From Onthophagus taurus (Eukaryota > Arthropoda > Insecta > Coleoptera > Scarabaeidae), in NCBI RefSeq assembly GCF_036711975.1, contig NC_091970.1:4347501-4411500 (forward strand): a stretch of 64,000 nucleotides of DNA, in the 5' to 3' direction. The notes under the pieces were generated by a model that worked only from the letters and a program-made list of their open reading frames with translations, was not told the origin of the DNA and searched no databases. The position numbers were made by a program, and so were the translations under genes. Below are positions 49,014 to 60,237 of this stretch, piece by piece. How positions within the stretch are numbered: position 1 is the stretch's first letter; every line of letters starts with the position of its first letter.

Positions 49014-49232
49014 GACACACGGCTAAACACGAATGATACTAGTTCTAGGTCTAGTGTTAGTTGTACTTTTCGTTCAATAAAATAATATATACCACAATCT
49101 AACGCTGAATAACAATTAAAACTAGCCGTCTCTCAAGACGACTAAATCTAAATGATTCTATTTCTAGGTCTTGTGTTAGTTTTAGTGATAGTGCTAGTGT
49201 AAAACTAGAACTAACACTAGACCTAGAACTAT
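49014..49232. repeat. CTAGTTCTAG repeat, inverted relative of the 32-kb copy
   Basis: It contains ACACGGCTAAACACGAA and repeated CTAGGTCTAGTGTTAG motifs. Together they mirror 32470-32655 in the opposite orientation. Confidence 0.65.
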
Positions 49233-49629
49233 ACTCTGTTTTTAAACCAGGAGTATTTTAAATTTGTCACCAGATTGACCTTGCACGTGATTGGTTGAAT
49301 GCGAGGAAGGTTCACACACAGGCAATTTTGAATTTGAAGGTTAGGTTATTGACAATTCGACAGTTTCGTGTCATTATTGTAAATTTTGTGTTCTTAAACC
49401 CTTCTTTATTATATTTTGAAATAAATACACTCATAACTTCAATGTTAATTTGTATGTTTAGTGTTGACGATAACAAACGAAAATAAATACAATAATAAGT
49501 AAATAAATAAATAATAATAATTATTAATTTAAATTTACCGCCAAAATATCTAGTGATATTTTCTAGTGATTTTTCCTAGTGTAAATCTGACTTTCGCGTT
49601 TACTCCTCCTGGTTTAAAAACAGAGTATA
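49230..49629. mobile_element. MITE with ~27-bp terminal inverted repeats and TA flanks
   Basis: It begins TATACTCTGTTTTTAAACCA and ends with the complement (TGGTTTAAAAACAGAGTATA). The pattern fits a Tc1/mariner-like non-autonomous element. It abuts the CTAGTTCTAG repeat. There is no transposase frame. Confidence 0.75.
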
Positions 49630-50585
49630 GAATATATCGGGTATAGCCGATAACGTAAAGAATTATTATTTATTTTCTATAACATTTTTATATTCGTTTG
49701 CCAAATCCATCAGCAAGTTCTTTTCTGATGTACTAAAATTTGATGAGCTTTTCTTTCTCTTGCTTATCCATCACCACAATTATAAGCTTAATTTATTTTT
49801 GACGTTATATTTTAATTTTATTGTCATTTCCTTTCACCCAGCAACTAAACTTGTGCTCCTTGTGCTTGTGCTCACATTCTTTTGACAATATCTAATAGGT
49901 AAACCCTTAACCGGTACTTCAATCTGATGGGTATCCAAATGTCATATTTATCTATAAGATTACCCTAAACTACGGGTGGATAAACAATTCGTCGACGTTA
50001 TCTATCAGCTACAATTTTAATTGACAGATAAATCGTCTTAACTAGATATTGATAAACCGGCCTTTAATGGCACTGTCATTCTAATTAAAGTACAAGTTAA
50101 GACGTTCAAAATCTCTAAATCTCATTAGAACTAATGTTAATGTCACGAAACGTCATTGTCAAAAATCTTGTCTTTATTCTTTTAATTTGGTGTTAAATCT
50201 TAAAAGATTTACTGTAAATCTAAGGTCGCTTAAAATTGATAACAGGTCCAATTTAGCAAATAAAAATTTTAAAAATAATTTGTACCCCTTGATTTGTACC
50301 TAAAGTTCATTCACGATTGTATACACAGATCATTGTTGACACATCAATAAAGTGATCAATCATAAACTCATTGATATTTTCGATAACTTTGTTTAATAAT
50401 AATGAATAATGAAATAAAAACACGATTTTATCGTTATTGTTTATTCATATACTTATCATTATTTCAAAAAATTATTCATCGATTTGATTTATTTTTTTTT
50501 ATTAATTAAAAATTTCGTTACCAAAAATTAAAATTAAGTTTTGTTGTAATAGCGCAACCTAAAAAAAATTTTAATTATTTATATA

Positions 50586-52195
50586 TTAAAATTTTAAAAT
50601 TAATTGATTTAATTCACCTTCAATTGCAGTTTCAACTTCTTCCCCATTAATAATTTCCTCACCGACCATTTGCAATGTTTGAACAGACACCCAACCCGAT
50701 TCGCAACCAATTCCTTCCAATTGAATCGATAAATCTGCAGTGGTCGTGCTCACAATTGCGTTTCCATCAAAATAATTCAAGCGGTAATTAATTGTTTCAC
50801 ATTTTTCGCTATTTAAAGGTTCATCCCAAGAACACTCAACCTTCCTATTACTATTTAAGAGGCAATTTAAATTTTCAACACTTCCAATCTTTCCGTAAGC
50901 CAAAATCGACGTTGATTCACCCTCAATCGGTACTCCCTCAGATTCAATAATTGCAGAGATACCAACGGGGTATCCAACGCAAGAAATCAAATTAACATCC
51001 AAATTAACATTAGTAACGTGAGTTGTTATTGAATTTTCATCGTAATTAATTTTGTATTTTACGTCGCATTTTTTTAAGAACGTTGGGGGTTCCCAAGTGA
51101 GGTTAATTTCGGTTTCGGTGGTTTTTGCGATTAAATTTTGAACGCTTCCCGGAATTTTTTGGATCTCAACGTAACTTTCTTCGGATTCGTATTCGCTGGT
51201 TGTTGATGCTTTTACTGTGTATGAATATCTTAAACATTTTGAGTCGTTTTGGATGATTTTGTAGGAGATTTCGCCGCAATTGCTTGGCGCGTCTTTAACA
51301 GATTCAAAGATGATGCTTTGGTCGGGTGAGTCGATTAATTTTAGTGCGGGGAGATCTAAAAAAAATGATTTAATTAGTTTTTGTTAAATAATTGTTTTTA
51401 TCGCCAACCGGCAACCAAAATATATTTAATTACTTCTTTTATAAAGATAATTGTTGGGTAATGAGTTATATCCGTTACTAGAAGCAACAATTTCAATTGG
51501 GGATGTTGTGCACACGCTTAAATCGTTAGAGTCGATTTCGAAATAATTGTCTTCCGTGATATTGGCTTGTTGATCGTTGTATTTTATTGAGTAAGAAACA
51601 ACGCAATCGGTTTTTGAGTTATCCCATAGAGGATCCCACTTCACAATTAATTTTCCGTCAACTTCTTCGACCCCATTTACGTTCGGGGTTGGTAAATCTA
51701 CAAAAAAAATCGATTAAATCAAATAAACCAAATCAACACCCCCAAAGCTTACCCCTATCATATGAAAGATCCAACGTAGCCAACGAAGTAACTTCATCAC
51801 TATAAGTTTGTATTTCGAACCTAATTTTTTCACAAAATATCTCTCCATACTCGATCATTATGATGGTGGAATCGGGTGTCAGCGTTGTAAGTGGTCCAAC
51901 CCATTCTGCGTGTTCGACTTGGTAGCTTAAACGATAATCTTTGGCGTGGGGACATAATGTTAAATCCACCGGGATCCAAGTTACGTAAATAACTCCCAAA
52001 TTCGTAACTATATTGACTCCGGTTACTACAAAGATTATTCATTAAATTATTTAAATTAATTAAGTTAATTAAAAAAAATAGAAAAATGTGAATGATTTTA
52101 CCCATGCAATTATCGTCAAATAATTCGCGATCATCGATAGATCGAACGATAGATATAATCGCTAAAAAAAACACGAATAAATTTAGACTCCCCAT
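50586..52195 (-). CDS. FN3-like secreted protein D (five domains)
   Basis: Four exons (52102-52195, 51753-52025, 51434-51697, 50586-51355) give 466 residues. The signal peptide is MGSLNLFVFFLAIISIVRSI. Five FN3-like units follow: one in exon 2, one in exon 3 and three fused in exon 4. Typical stretches are GVIYVTWIPVDLTLCPHAKD and INLTWEPPTFLKKCDVKYKI. The last unit reads VENLNCLLNSNRKVECSWDE and YRLNYFDGN, close to gene C. Introns are phase 1. A TATAAAAT box lies about 55 bp upstream (52246-52253). It points toward gene C. Length, domain count and C-terminal unit tie it to C and E. Confidence 0.8.
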
Positions 52196-53589
52196 TTCAA
52201 TGGTGATTAAGTTCGAAAACTACATCTACAAACATTGCTCTTGTCATTTTATACTTGAAAGGAGATAAAAAATGTTTAGATAATAATAGTGCAACTTATA
52301 AATATTTTTTTAAACGTTTTAATAATACACAATGCCTCGCCCGCTAGTGACCTCGGCAAATTGAAGATAAACGAGGTTCTATTCAACTATTGGGTATTTA
52401 ACTTACTTTCCAAGTCATTATAAAAGAACGATATCATCCAATATCGCCGAGATCGCTTACGGGCGAGGCGCCGGAAGCTTCCAAAACGGACAACTTCGTG
52501 TTAATATATTTAAATCCAGCGATCTGAACGATTTGAAGCGAAATCGATCTTTATATCTTAGTAAAGATGCAAAATCTCTTAAAAAAGATATTTACATTAT
52601 ACTTTATATACTACATTATAATTATAATTAATTATTATTATTAATTATTAATTATTTATTATTAATTTTTAATTATAATTATTTAAGTGTAATTATAAAA
52701 TCGAAAACTAAATTAGACTTTTTGAATATTTAAAAGTATAAACGTCAAAGTGACAAATTGATTTAAAAATTGACAACAAAATATCCAACTTCACAACAAT
52801 TTATTTATGGTTTTTACGTCAAACGTAACGTGAAATTTGACATTACAAATGATCTATATTTTTTAAGATATAATTAATGTGTAAGGGTCGTTTTATAGAT
52901 ATACCGTATTTTCTCGAATCTTATCCGCACTCGAATCTAATCCGCACCTCGATTTTAAAAATGCAATGATGGTAAAAAAAGTTGGTTTTCCAATGTAATC
53001 CACATCCGATTGTAATCCGCATTTGATTTTAGAGCATACAAAATTTGTAAAAAGGGTGCGGATTAGATTCGAGAAAATACGGTAGTTCGTTTTTTTTCTA
53101 TAATACTTGTCAATGTAAATTATTTAGGGTTTCTGTTGGTATTATCTAGGACCCTTATAAAATTTATGTTGTTTTCATGATTTTTAGTAACAATGTCAGT
53201 AACTAATTAGTTGAGGTTAAAATACTAATAAATTTTTAGATAAATACGATTTTGACGAAGTACATATTTGTTATAAAAACGTGCTACAAAGTAATTAAAT
53301 AGAATAAAATACCTTTTCTAGGTAAGTAAATGGAAAATAAACACCCCACAACACTTTTTATGCACCTTTTCTTTTTGAATAACGAAAGCTCAAACGTCAA
53401 TGTGACATATTTACTTCAAAACATGATAAAACAAAACTCCCTGTTAATTTTGCCAACTTTACAACAATTTGACAGGTATCATAGAAAAAAAATGAACTAT
53501 ATGTAGCAATATAATAAAAGCAACGATTTTACCTCAAATTGCCGAGATCGCTTGCGGGCAATGGATTAAGAAATCGCTAGTTTTGAAAG
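52196..53589. repeat. Repeat-filled spacer upstream of gene D
   Basis: GC-rich dyad repeats (52330-52600), a block duplicated from 39360-39560 (52675-52875), a mariner-type MITE (52902-53084) and a TCTAGG-type repeat (53095-53175). A more diverged copy of the duplicated block lies at about 53390-53480. Confidence 0.65.
52902..53084. mobile_element. MITE with CCGTATTTTCTCGAATC ends
   Basis: The termini TACCGTATTTTCTCGAATC and its complement lie 183 bp apart with TA at each edge. Inner motifs TAATCCGCAC are repeated. The pattern fits a Tc1/mariner-like MITE. It splits the duplicated segment, so it is younger than that duplication. Confidence 0.75.
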
Positions 53590-54030
53590 ATTTATATTTC
53601 AATGTGACGTTCAAGAAGTTGACAACTTAGCGTCATAGTTACTAACATACATTTTAGTTTTAAATTATTCGTTTTAATCTTTTGATAAAATCTAATAAAT
53701 TTCGATTATTTATATAATTTAAATTTTATTTTATTGTTATTAAATTTAAAAATTTTTTCTTTAATATTTACTTAGCCCATCTATTGGTCATTAATCGTAT
53801 TAATTAATTGACAGAAAGATTAACCACTTTTTTCTGGTGTCAATTTAAAATTTAATTTAATTTAATTAACATAATTGTACTAACTTTTAGTAAGATTTCT
53901 CTTTTTGATATTCGAACGGGTTCCGCTATCCAATCGTCCAAATCGGATAAAGTGGTTGTTACAGAAATGACATGATTTCCGCGAGATGTGATATTGTATC
54001 TGTGATTGCTGCAAACCCATCGCGTTAGAT
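53590..54030 (-). pseudogene. Inverted decayed copy of gene B exon 2 and intron 2
   Basis: The reverse complement matches 41340-41700. It includes the exon end (GATTTGGACGATTGGAT then GCGGAACCCGTTC), the donor, and intron sequence with GTCAATTAATTAATACGATT and AATCGAAATTTATTA. Only one exon's worth of coding sequence remains and its frame is not intact. It is a remnant of a further A/B-type gene or a rearranged duplicate. Confidence 0.75.
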
Positions 54031-54626
54031 GTTAACGATGTTTTTTATGTTGCAAGCGGTAATTTTTTTCCAGATTCTTTAATTATTTCTTGCTTTATTT
54101 AATTAGAATCAAAATTAATCGAAAAAATTTAATTTTATGTAACATCAATTTTATTAACGAAGTTATTTCCGGAAATGACATATGATTTTTGACAGTGACG
54201 TTAAGTGACATTACAATTAGTTTTAATGATATTTAGAGAATTTGAAAATTATAACCTTGCCAAGGGCGTTTGCGTCCGAGGGAGTGTATCAACGTAAAGT
54301 TAATATAAATTATCAATTATAATGTCTTGTCTGCAAGTGAGGGTGCAAATATTACATCAAATATGTTGCAATATGTTTTTGTAATATTTGATTTTGAAGT
54401 GGGAGTGTGCCAATTTTTTCTAAAAAATAGAAAACATGATAGCCGAGAGGTGTTTTTTGATTTTTTTGGAGTCTATCATGAGTCTATAAACATTTTTTTC
54501 AGATATTGATCAAGTTTGATTTATATCGCGATTGGTCTAAGTGTTATCTTAAAAGCGTGTGTTGTGGAGCGAATAGATAAAAATTAAACAAAAATTAATG
54601 CGTTTATTTTTATCAACGAATCATTT
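54031..54626. other. Spacer between the decayed copy and gene E
   Basis: A GTCATT-rich repeat lies at 54170-54260. No gene was seen. Confidence 0.45.
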
Positions 54627-56128
54627 TTATGTTGAACATCCCGTTATATCCGCTTCTTTAATTTTTCCTTGGTACTCTTTCCCATTAAAATAAGCAATCG
54701 GTTGTACATGGAACCAAATCACACAAAATTCTTTTTTAATCAACTCAAAATTAAAATCGGTTACTTCAACATCTTCGTGATTTTCTTGGCCGTTATAATA
54801 ACTCAATTTGTAAATTATTTTTTCGCAATTATCACTCCCGTTGGGTTTATCCCAAGTGCATGTAACAGAATTTGAATTTAATTCGCATACTAAATTCGCA
54901 ACTTCTTTTAACTCTAAAAAAATCAATTTTAATGAAATCATTTTTTAAAAAACAATTTATTTTTACCCGCTTCTATTGGAACATCAACACTAATTCCTTG
55001 AACATCGTCAAATTGATTATAAATAACTACCGGGGTGATTTTAGCGATTTTCTCCTCAACGCAACTCTCTAATTCAACATATTTTTGTAACGTCGTTAAC
55101 GGGGTTGATGAAATCTTTTTGTCGATTTCGATTAAATACATCATGTTACAATCTTCGGCTCCTTTAGGAGGGGACCAATTCAAGACGATTTCGTCGCCTT
55201 CTTTGGTTATTGTTGGATTTATAACGACTCCGGGTTGGCGCACGATTTCTTGGGTGACCGCGGTTCCTTCGGTGCCTAGTTTTGATACTGGGAGGACTTG
55301 AAACGAAGTATTGAAGCATCCTAAATCTTCAAACGTTACTCTGTAATCGAAATCGCCGCATTTTGCGGGGGCAACTGTAATTCGGTTGAAATCGACGAGG
55401 ACTCTTCCGTTGTTATTTGATAAAATTACATTTTCAACAGGGGGGATTTTAATTTCGTAGATTATCTCGGCTTGTTTTGATGAGAAACCATTAATTTTTG
55501 CTACTACTTGTATTTCGATGTTGGTGCAAGGAGTATCATCAATTAATTCAATTAAAATATTAGGTTCAACAAGACTTTTTTGTTCCACTTCTGCACCATC
55601 AATTTTGTATTGAAATAAATAAGTTTCGTCGCAATTTTCACCAAGATTTATTGGGTCCCATTCCACAACGACTCCCTGGGGAGATTGCGTAGCTTTTAAT
55701 TCTTTAACTTTTCCCAATTCTCGCATGATTTTAACCCAAATAGACATCCCAGCTATCTCACCATTTACGATAACGTATACCTGTGCCTCAACTTGTTCGC
55801 ATGTTACGCTTTGTAAAGGAATGATCGCCATTTGGACATATGGAAGCGGGGATACCCCTATTTCTTCAGAGTCCCCAATTTTGTATTTAACTCTGTAATG
55901 AGGGTCGGTTGTACACTCTGAACTAACCTGTTCCCATACTATGTAACCATCGTGTGTGTCCTCGCTATAAGCAAAGCTTGACACTTTTACTAAAAAGCAA
56001 ATTATTCTTTTGATATTAATTAATTAAAAAAATACGTTTAAAAGTTACTTACTTGCACATTCAGCGGGAAATCCGTGATTTGAAACGATCTGAATTAATA
56101 AAAAATAACCGAAAACGAGCACCTTCAT
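54627..56128 (-). CDS. FN3-like secreted protein E (five domains)
   Basis: Three exons (56053-56128, 54967-55989, 54627-54913) give 461 residues. The signal peptide is MKVLVFGYFLLIQIVSNHGF. Four FN3-like units are fused in one 1023-bp exon, for example GVVVEWDPINLGENCDETYL and IVLNWSPPKGAEDCNMMYLI. The last exon holds VCELNSNSVTCTWDKPNGSD and YKLSYYNGQ, the common C-terminal unit. The fusion of domain exons differs from C (1+3+1) and D (1+1+3), so introns were lost independently. No clear TATA box was seen. It is secreted by prediction; function unknown. Confidence 0.82.
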
Positions 56129-56531
56129 GTTTTCTAAGTATGCTTAGAATTAATTGATATTTTGTTTTCGCTTGTCAATAAAGTGATAGTTTAAAAAATG
56201 ATTGCAACACTTAAATCGGTGGATTAACTTCAAATAAGATAATGTTTGCTTAGATTAGTTAGTTTAAAAATGGCGCGATAAAATGGTACTTGAGTTATTA
56301 TTTTTTTTTTTTTGGTTGGTAAAATACATTTAATGTTGATATAAAATCGATTCAATCCACGAAATCGTTTGCTTTATCCTCAAAAAGAGATAAAATTACA
56401 AATAGAATTACATTAGATTTTTTTAACAAATGACATTACCATTAGCTCTAATGTCACTTAGTTCTAATGACATTTAAAAATTGACATTTTTAAAATTCGG
56501 AAGTTCGAACTCCAAAACCATACCACTAGAA

Positions 56532-56803
56532 GCAAGGTCTATAGAACATAAGGTTAGCCAATACCGATTCTCCTCCTCTGAGAGGCAAGGTGGGTCAGTG
56601 ACGTAGCTGGTTCTAGGAACAACTGGGAACAACACAACACGATGCGAGGCTTAAATATTTTATGTAGACTGTACCACAGTATAGGCGCGTATAGGCTATC
56701 TTTTATTTTGACTGTATCGAACCAGTGACGTCAATTTGCGGGGTAACAATCGATACTACAGAGGCATAGGGAATGAGGTAACCTTATGTTCTATAAACCT
56801 TGC
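56532..56803. mobile_element. MITE with 25-bp terminal inverted repeats
   Basis: GCAAGGTCTATAGAACATAA at one end and its complement (TTATGTTCTATAAACCTTGC) at the other, one mismatch in 25. The internal sequence is GC-richer than the surroundings and non-coding. Confidence 0.75.
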
Positions 56804-57290
56804 AGTAGAAGAATAACTAATAACCTATTTTCATTGACACTGACGTTTAATATTTTTAATCAAAGTATTTAAATTAAAAGTAATATCCCTTTGAATCGTT
56901 CAATTGATGATTTTGAATATAAATTAACACTTTAATACAAACCATTTATCTTAAGTATATACGGGTGAGACGCTGATACTAATACATTTTGAAAACAATC
57001 CTTAACTTAATGATTTCGCATTTAGGAGTGATAATATCAATTCCTCCGCCTCGCCCGCAAGCGACCTCGGCACGACCTCGGCGAGATTAGAACAGCTAAA
57101 TTAAAATACCAGGAGTAATTTGGCGGGAAATATGAATATGAAATATGTATTTATAATGTTTTCAATCCATCTTTTTTTTAGCAATATATTTTTAGTTATG
57201 AATAATATAATTGATTTCGGCAAAATGGTTAAAATGCAATTTAATATAAATAAATAATTAACATTGACCATCAAATTAATTTAAAATTAA

Positions 57291-57593
57291 TTAAAGTCCC
57301 TAGATTTACAAAGTACCGCAGTTTGTCGCCATTTTGGCTCGAAAGTCAAGCGGGAAATTTAAAACTATGTCGTTCTATTGATAACATTACGCCAAAATTC
57401 CTTTCTTTTTTCTCGTGGTACTCTGGAAGAGTCGAAAGTCCTTCTTACTGCTATTTTTGTAACTCCAAAGGCAACAAGACGGCAATATTTTTGTAAATAA
57501 GTGGTGAGACGCAGTGACATGTTGTCAAACCGCCATTTTGGCTCGAAAACAGGCGTCATGAACCGCGAAACTTTGTAAATCTAGGGACTTTAA
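57291..57593. mobile_element. piggyBac-type MITE with TTAA target duplication
   Basis: TTAA at 57291-57294 and 57590-57593 flanks perfect 20-bp inverted ends (AGTCCCTAGATTTACAAAGT). Subterminal CGCCATTTTGGCTCGAAA is also inverted inside. TTAA duplication is the hallmark of piggyBac-type transposition. No transposase is present. Confidence 0.85.
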
Positions 57594-57836
57594 CATTAAT
57601 AGTATATAAGCGCCATCTATAATCAGTTCATTCAAGTTTAAAACACCAACGTTAAATAATTAAAACTAAATTGGTATGATTAATTTAGTTTTAACGTTAC
57701 ATAAAATTTATAGTTTAATTTTAAATTAAAATGAAATTAAATAAATTAATTGTAAAGAAATAAAAATGAGCACCATCTATCGCTAATTATAGAACCGAAA
57801 GTTTATCTAACATAACCTCAAAGTCGCTCTCAAAAC

Positions 57837-58765
57837 ATGAAGATTAACGAGAAAAACTTGTGTGCTTTTGCGATTTCGGCTTCCCCAGTGGATAAAGAGG
57901 GTTATTTAAATAAGCGGGGTGAAGTTAATAAAAGCTTTCAAAAACGCTATTTTGTGTTGAAAGGGAACTTGTTGTTTTATTTCGATAAAAAGGGCGACAA
58001 AGAACCTGTTGGTGTGATCATCTTGGAAGGATGCACTATAGGTGCTATAAAATAAGCGAATAAATAAAGTTACTGATTCATTTTAATCGTAGAATTAGCC
58101 GAGGATGAAGAACAGTTTTGTTTTAAAATCGAATTCCACGGGACTAACAATCGCAGTTATGTTCTGGGAGCTGAATCGCAGGAATCAATGGAGCAATGGA
58201 TGAAAGCTTTGGCTTGTGCTGGATATGATTATATGAAGATAATGGTTGCGGATTTGCAGAGACAGTTGGATGATATAGATGGTAATTCAAACAATAATAT
58301 CTAATCTTATCTAAATATGACATTGACATAACCCTACTTTTTAAAGAAATTTGTCTTAATTTTTTTTTGTCAATCAATGAATAATTTAAATGAATCTAAT
58401 AGTAATAGTACTTGGTATGTTGATTTAGAGCAGCCATTACCGTTAGCCCAAGCGGCTGGTTCTCCGGTTCCACCACCAAGACAACGACATAACCCTTTTA
58501 ATAAACCTGAGAGTAGCCCTCAAGTGACTATAAGATCAAGGCAAAGTAAGTTTAGTTCTTAAAAACACACACAAAATTGATTTAAATCAATAAATTAGAT
58601 AGGATTGAAGATGTTACTTCAAGAGATTCAATTGCAAAGGCAAGCATTACTTTCCGAGAGTTGCATAATTCATACGGGAGACCAATTCTTGTTGATTATA
58701 ACAGCTGGAAACACGATCAAAGGAAAATGCAGGAAGTAGTGACCGGAAATTTAATTAATTTATAA
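57837..58765 (+). CDS. Pheta1: Sesquipedalian/PHETA PH-domain protein
   Basis: Exons 57837-58041, 58093-58281, one ending at 58545, and 58599-58765. The PH domain reads SASPVDKEGYLNKRGEVNKS, YFVLKGNLLFYFDKKGD, VIILEGCTIELAEDEEQF and MEQWMKALACAGYDYMK, closely matching PHETA1/2 (FAM109). A Pro-rich linker (PVPPPRQRHNPFNKP) precedes FRELHNSYGRPI, the phenylalanine-histidine motif that binds OCRL. It acts in endosome recycling. Oddity: the acceptor of exon 3 is unclear. The only AG sites before 58390 do not keep the frame set by the donor at 58281, and a run of nine T lies there. Confidence 0.88.
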
Positions 58766-58985
58766 ATTTTTTTTTTTTATTATTTTATCGTTATAAGTAG
58801 AAATAAAATTTAAAAAACACTGAGAAAACATTTTTTTTATTATCGAAAGTAGAAACTCTAAGAAAAAGTAAATCGAACAATGTCTACTGCTGCAACACAT
58901 CGCAAAACAGAATTACATTCGTAAATAAATTATAAAAGAAAAAATTAATCATAATTAAATCATATATTGAGAATTTAAAAGTGTT

Positions 58986-60237
58986 TTAACTCGCAATGAC
59001 CTCCTTCTGAGTTAAGCTATCATTATTAAGTTGATTCCCATCGACGCATTTCCACAAGCCGTAAGTTTTCCCAACGGTAGTTTGCCAAAGCCTCAATGTG
59101 CCATCTTCAGATCCTGATGCGTATAATTCACCATCAGGGGAGAATCGCACGCAATGAACCGGTCCAAAATGTCCTTTAAACGATTCTAAACAATCAAAAA
59201 TTACTCAATTGAATCAACAATTAAAAAAAAAACTAACCAATTTCGGTTCCGTTAACATAATCAAATTTATAAACTTTTAAATCGTCCCCTCCAGCCACAA
59301 AAATCGTTTTATCGGGATGTAAAGAGGCGGAATTAACCGTTGTAGGGATAGAAAAATCTTTAATTTTCTGCAAACTATCCGCGTTTAAGAAAGTAACCGT
59401 TTTGGAATGGGCCACTGTTAAAACGGAACCATCTCGAGACACCTCTAAACTGTTTGGGACAGCTGGAAAGTCCAACTTTTGTATTTCTTGGCCGCTCGCA
59501 CGATCCCAAACTCTTAACGTTTTGTCATCAGCACAAGAAACCAGACAACGATCGTTACGGAAGAATAAAGCATGACGAACACCAGCGGAATGACCGGAAA
59601 ATATATCGGACGCTAAAAAATAATTTTTGGACTTAATAAATAGTTGAATAAATTAAAAAACTTACAAGACTCGGTGTTTTCTAAGTTAAAAATACGCACG
59701 AGACGTTCATTACTACCAGTTACTAAAGCAGAACTATCTTTTGAGAAACCAACACTTTTAACAATGTGGTTATGTTGAAACGAGTGAAGTTCTTCTCCGG
59801 AAATTGCATCCCAAACTTTTCCCGTGAAATCCGCGGCTCCGGTTGCGGCTCTTGTGGCTTCTTGATTGAGGGCTACACCCCAAACGGCCCCTTTATGACC
59901 TTCGAAGGTTCCTATCCAATCTCCGGTATCTCCTTGTCGAAGCATTGGTTTTCCATCTATTTTATAAAGAAATAAATTACAAAAGAAGTTAAAACAAAAA
60001 GAATTAAAGAATAAAAACAGGTCTAAACGATATAAGGTCAATTTTGAGGGTTGTCTGGGCTAAAATGAGGCCAAGGTTGACATTTCTTGATACAGGTTGA
60101 GGTTAGAATTACAATAAATTACCTTTACACGCGGATATTAAATAATAACTGCTCTCGGTGATGCCGCTAAAATCCAAATGGACAACGGGGCGCGTGTGGC
60201 CGCTGCAGGTTAAGGGGATTTGCCGTAAATTCGCCAT
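58986..60237 (-). CDS. Strap: STRAP/unrip WD40 protein
   Basis: Four exons (60123-60237, 59666-59956, 59238-59612, 58986-59185) give 326 residues. Near-identical blocks to vertebrate STRAP are [40 protein letters not shown] and [13 protein letters not shown]. The run [20 protein letters not shown] and [18 protein letters not shown] also match. Seven WD40 blades are expected. STRAP joins the SMN complex in snRNP assembly and modulates TGF-beta signalling. It converges on the PHETA gene. The C-terminal tail is shorter than in vertebrates. Confidence 0.96.

Larger units (their letters stand above)
48287..50585. repeat. Repeat-filled spacer between convergent genes C and D
   Basis: It holds GTCATT-rich repeats (about 48465-48505, 48765-48812 and 50070-50165), a long foldback (48547-48756), a CTAGTTCTAG block (49014-49232) and a TA-flanked MITE (49230-49629). 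The stretch 49640-50060 shows nothing recognisable. Confidence 0.65.
56129..57836. repeat. Spacer between the FN3-like cluster and the PHETA gene
   Basis: It holds a GTCATT-rich repeat (56405-56480), a MITE (56532-56803), a truncated GC-rich dyad repeat (57045-57095) and a TTAA-flanked MITE (57295-57589). Two CCATCTAT motifs (57610 and about 57770) lie before the next gene. Confidence 0.65.

Noticed and set aside
49295-49486. Open frame within the TA-flanked MITE
   Set aside because: Too short for a transposase and without any DDE signature.
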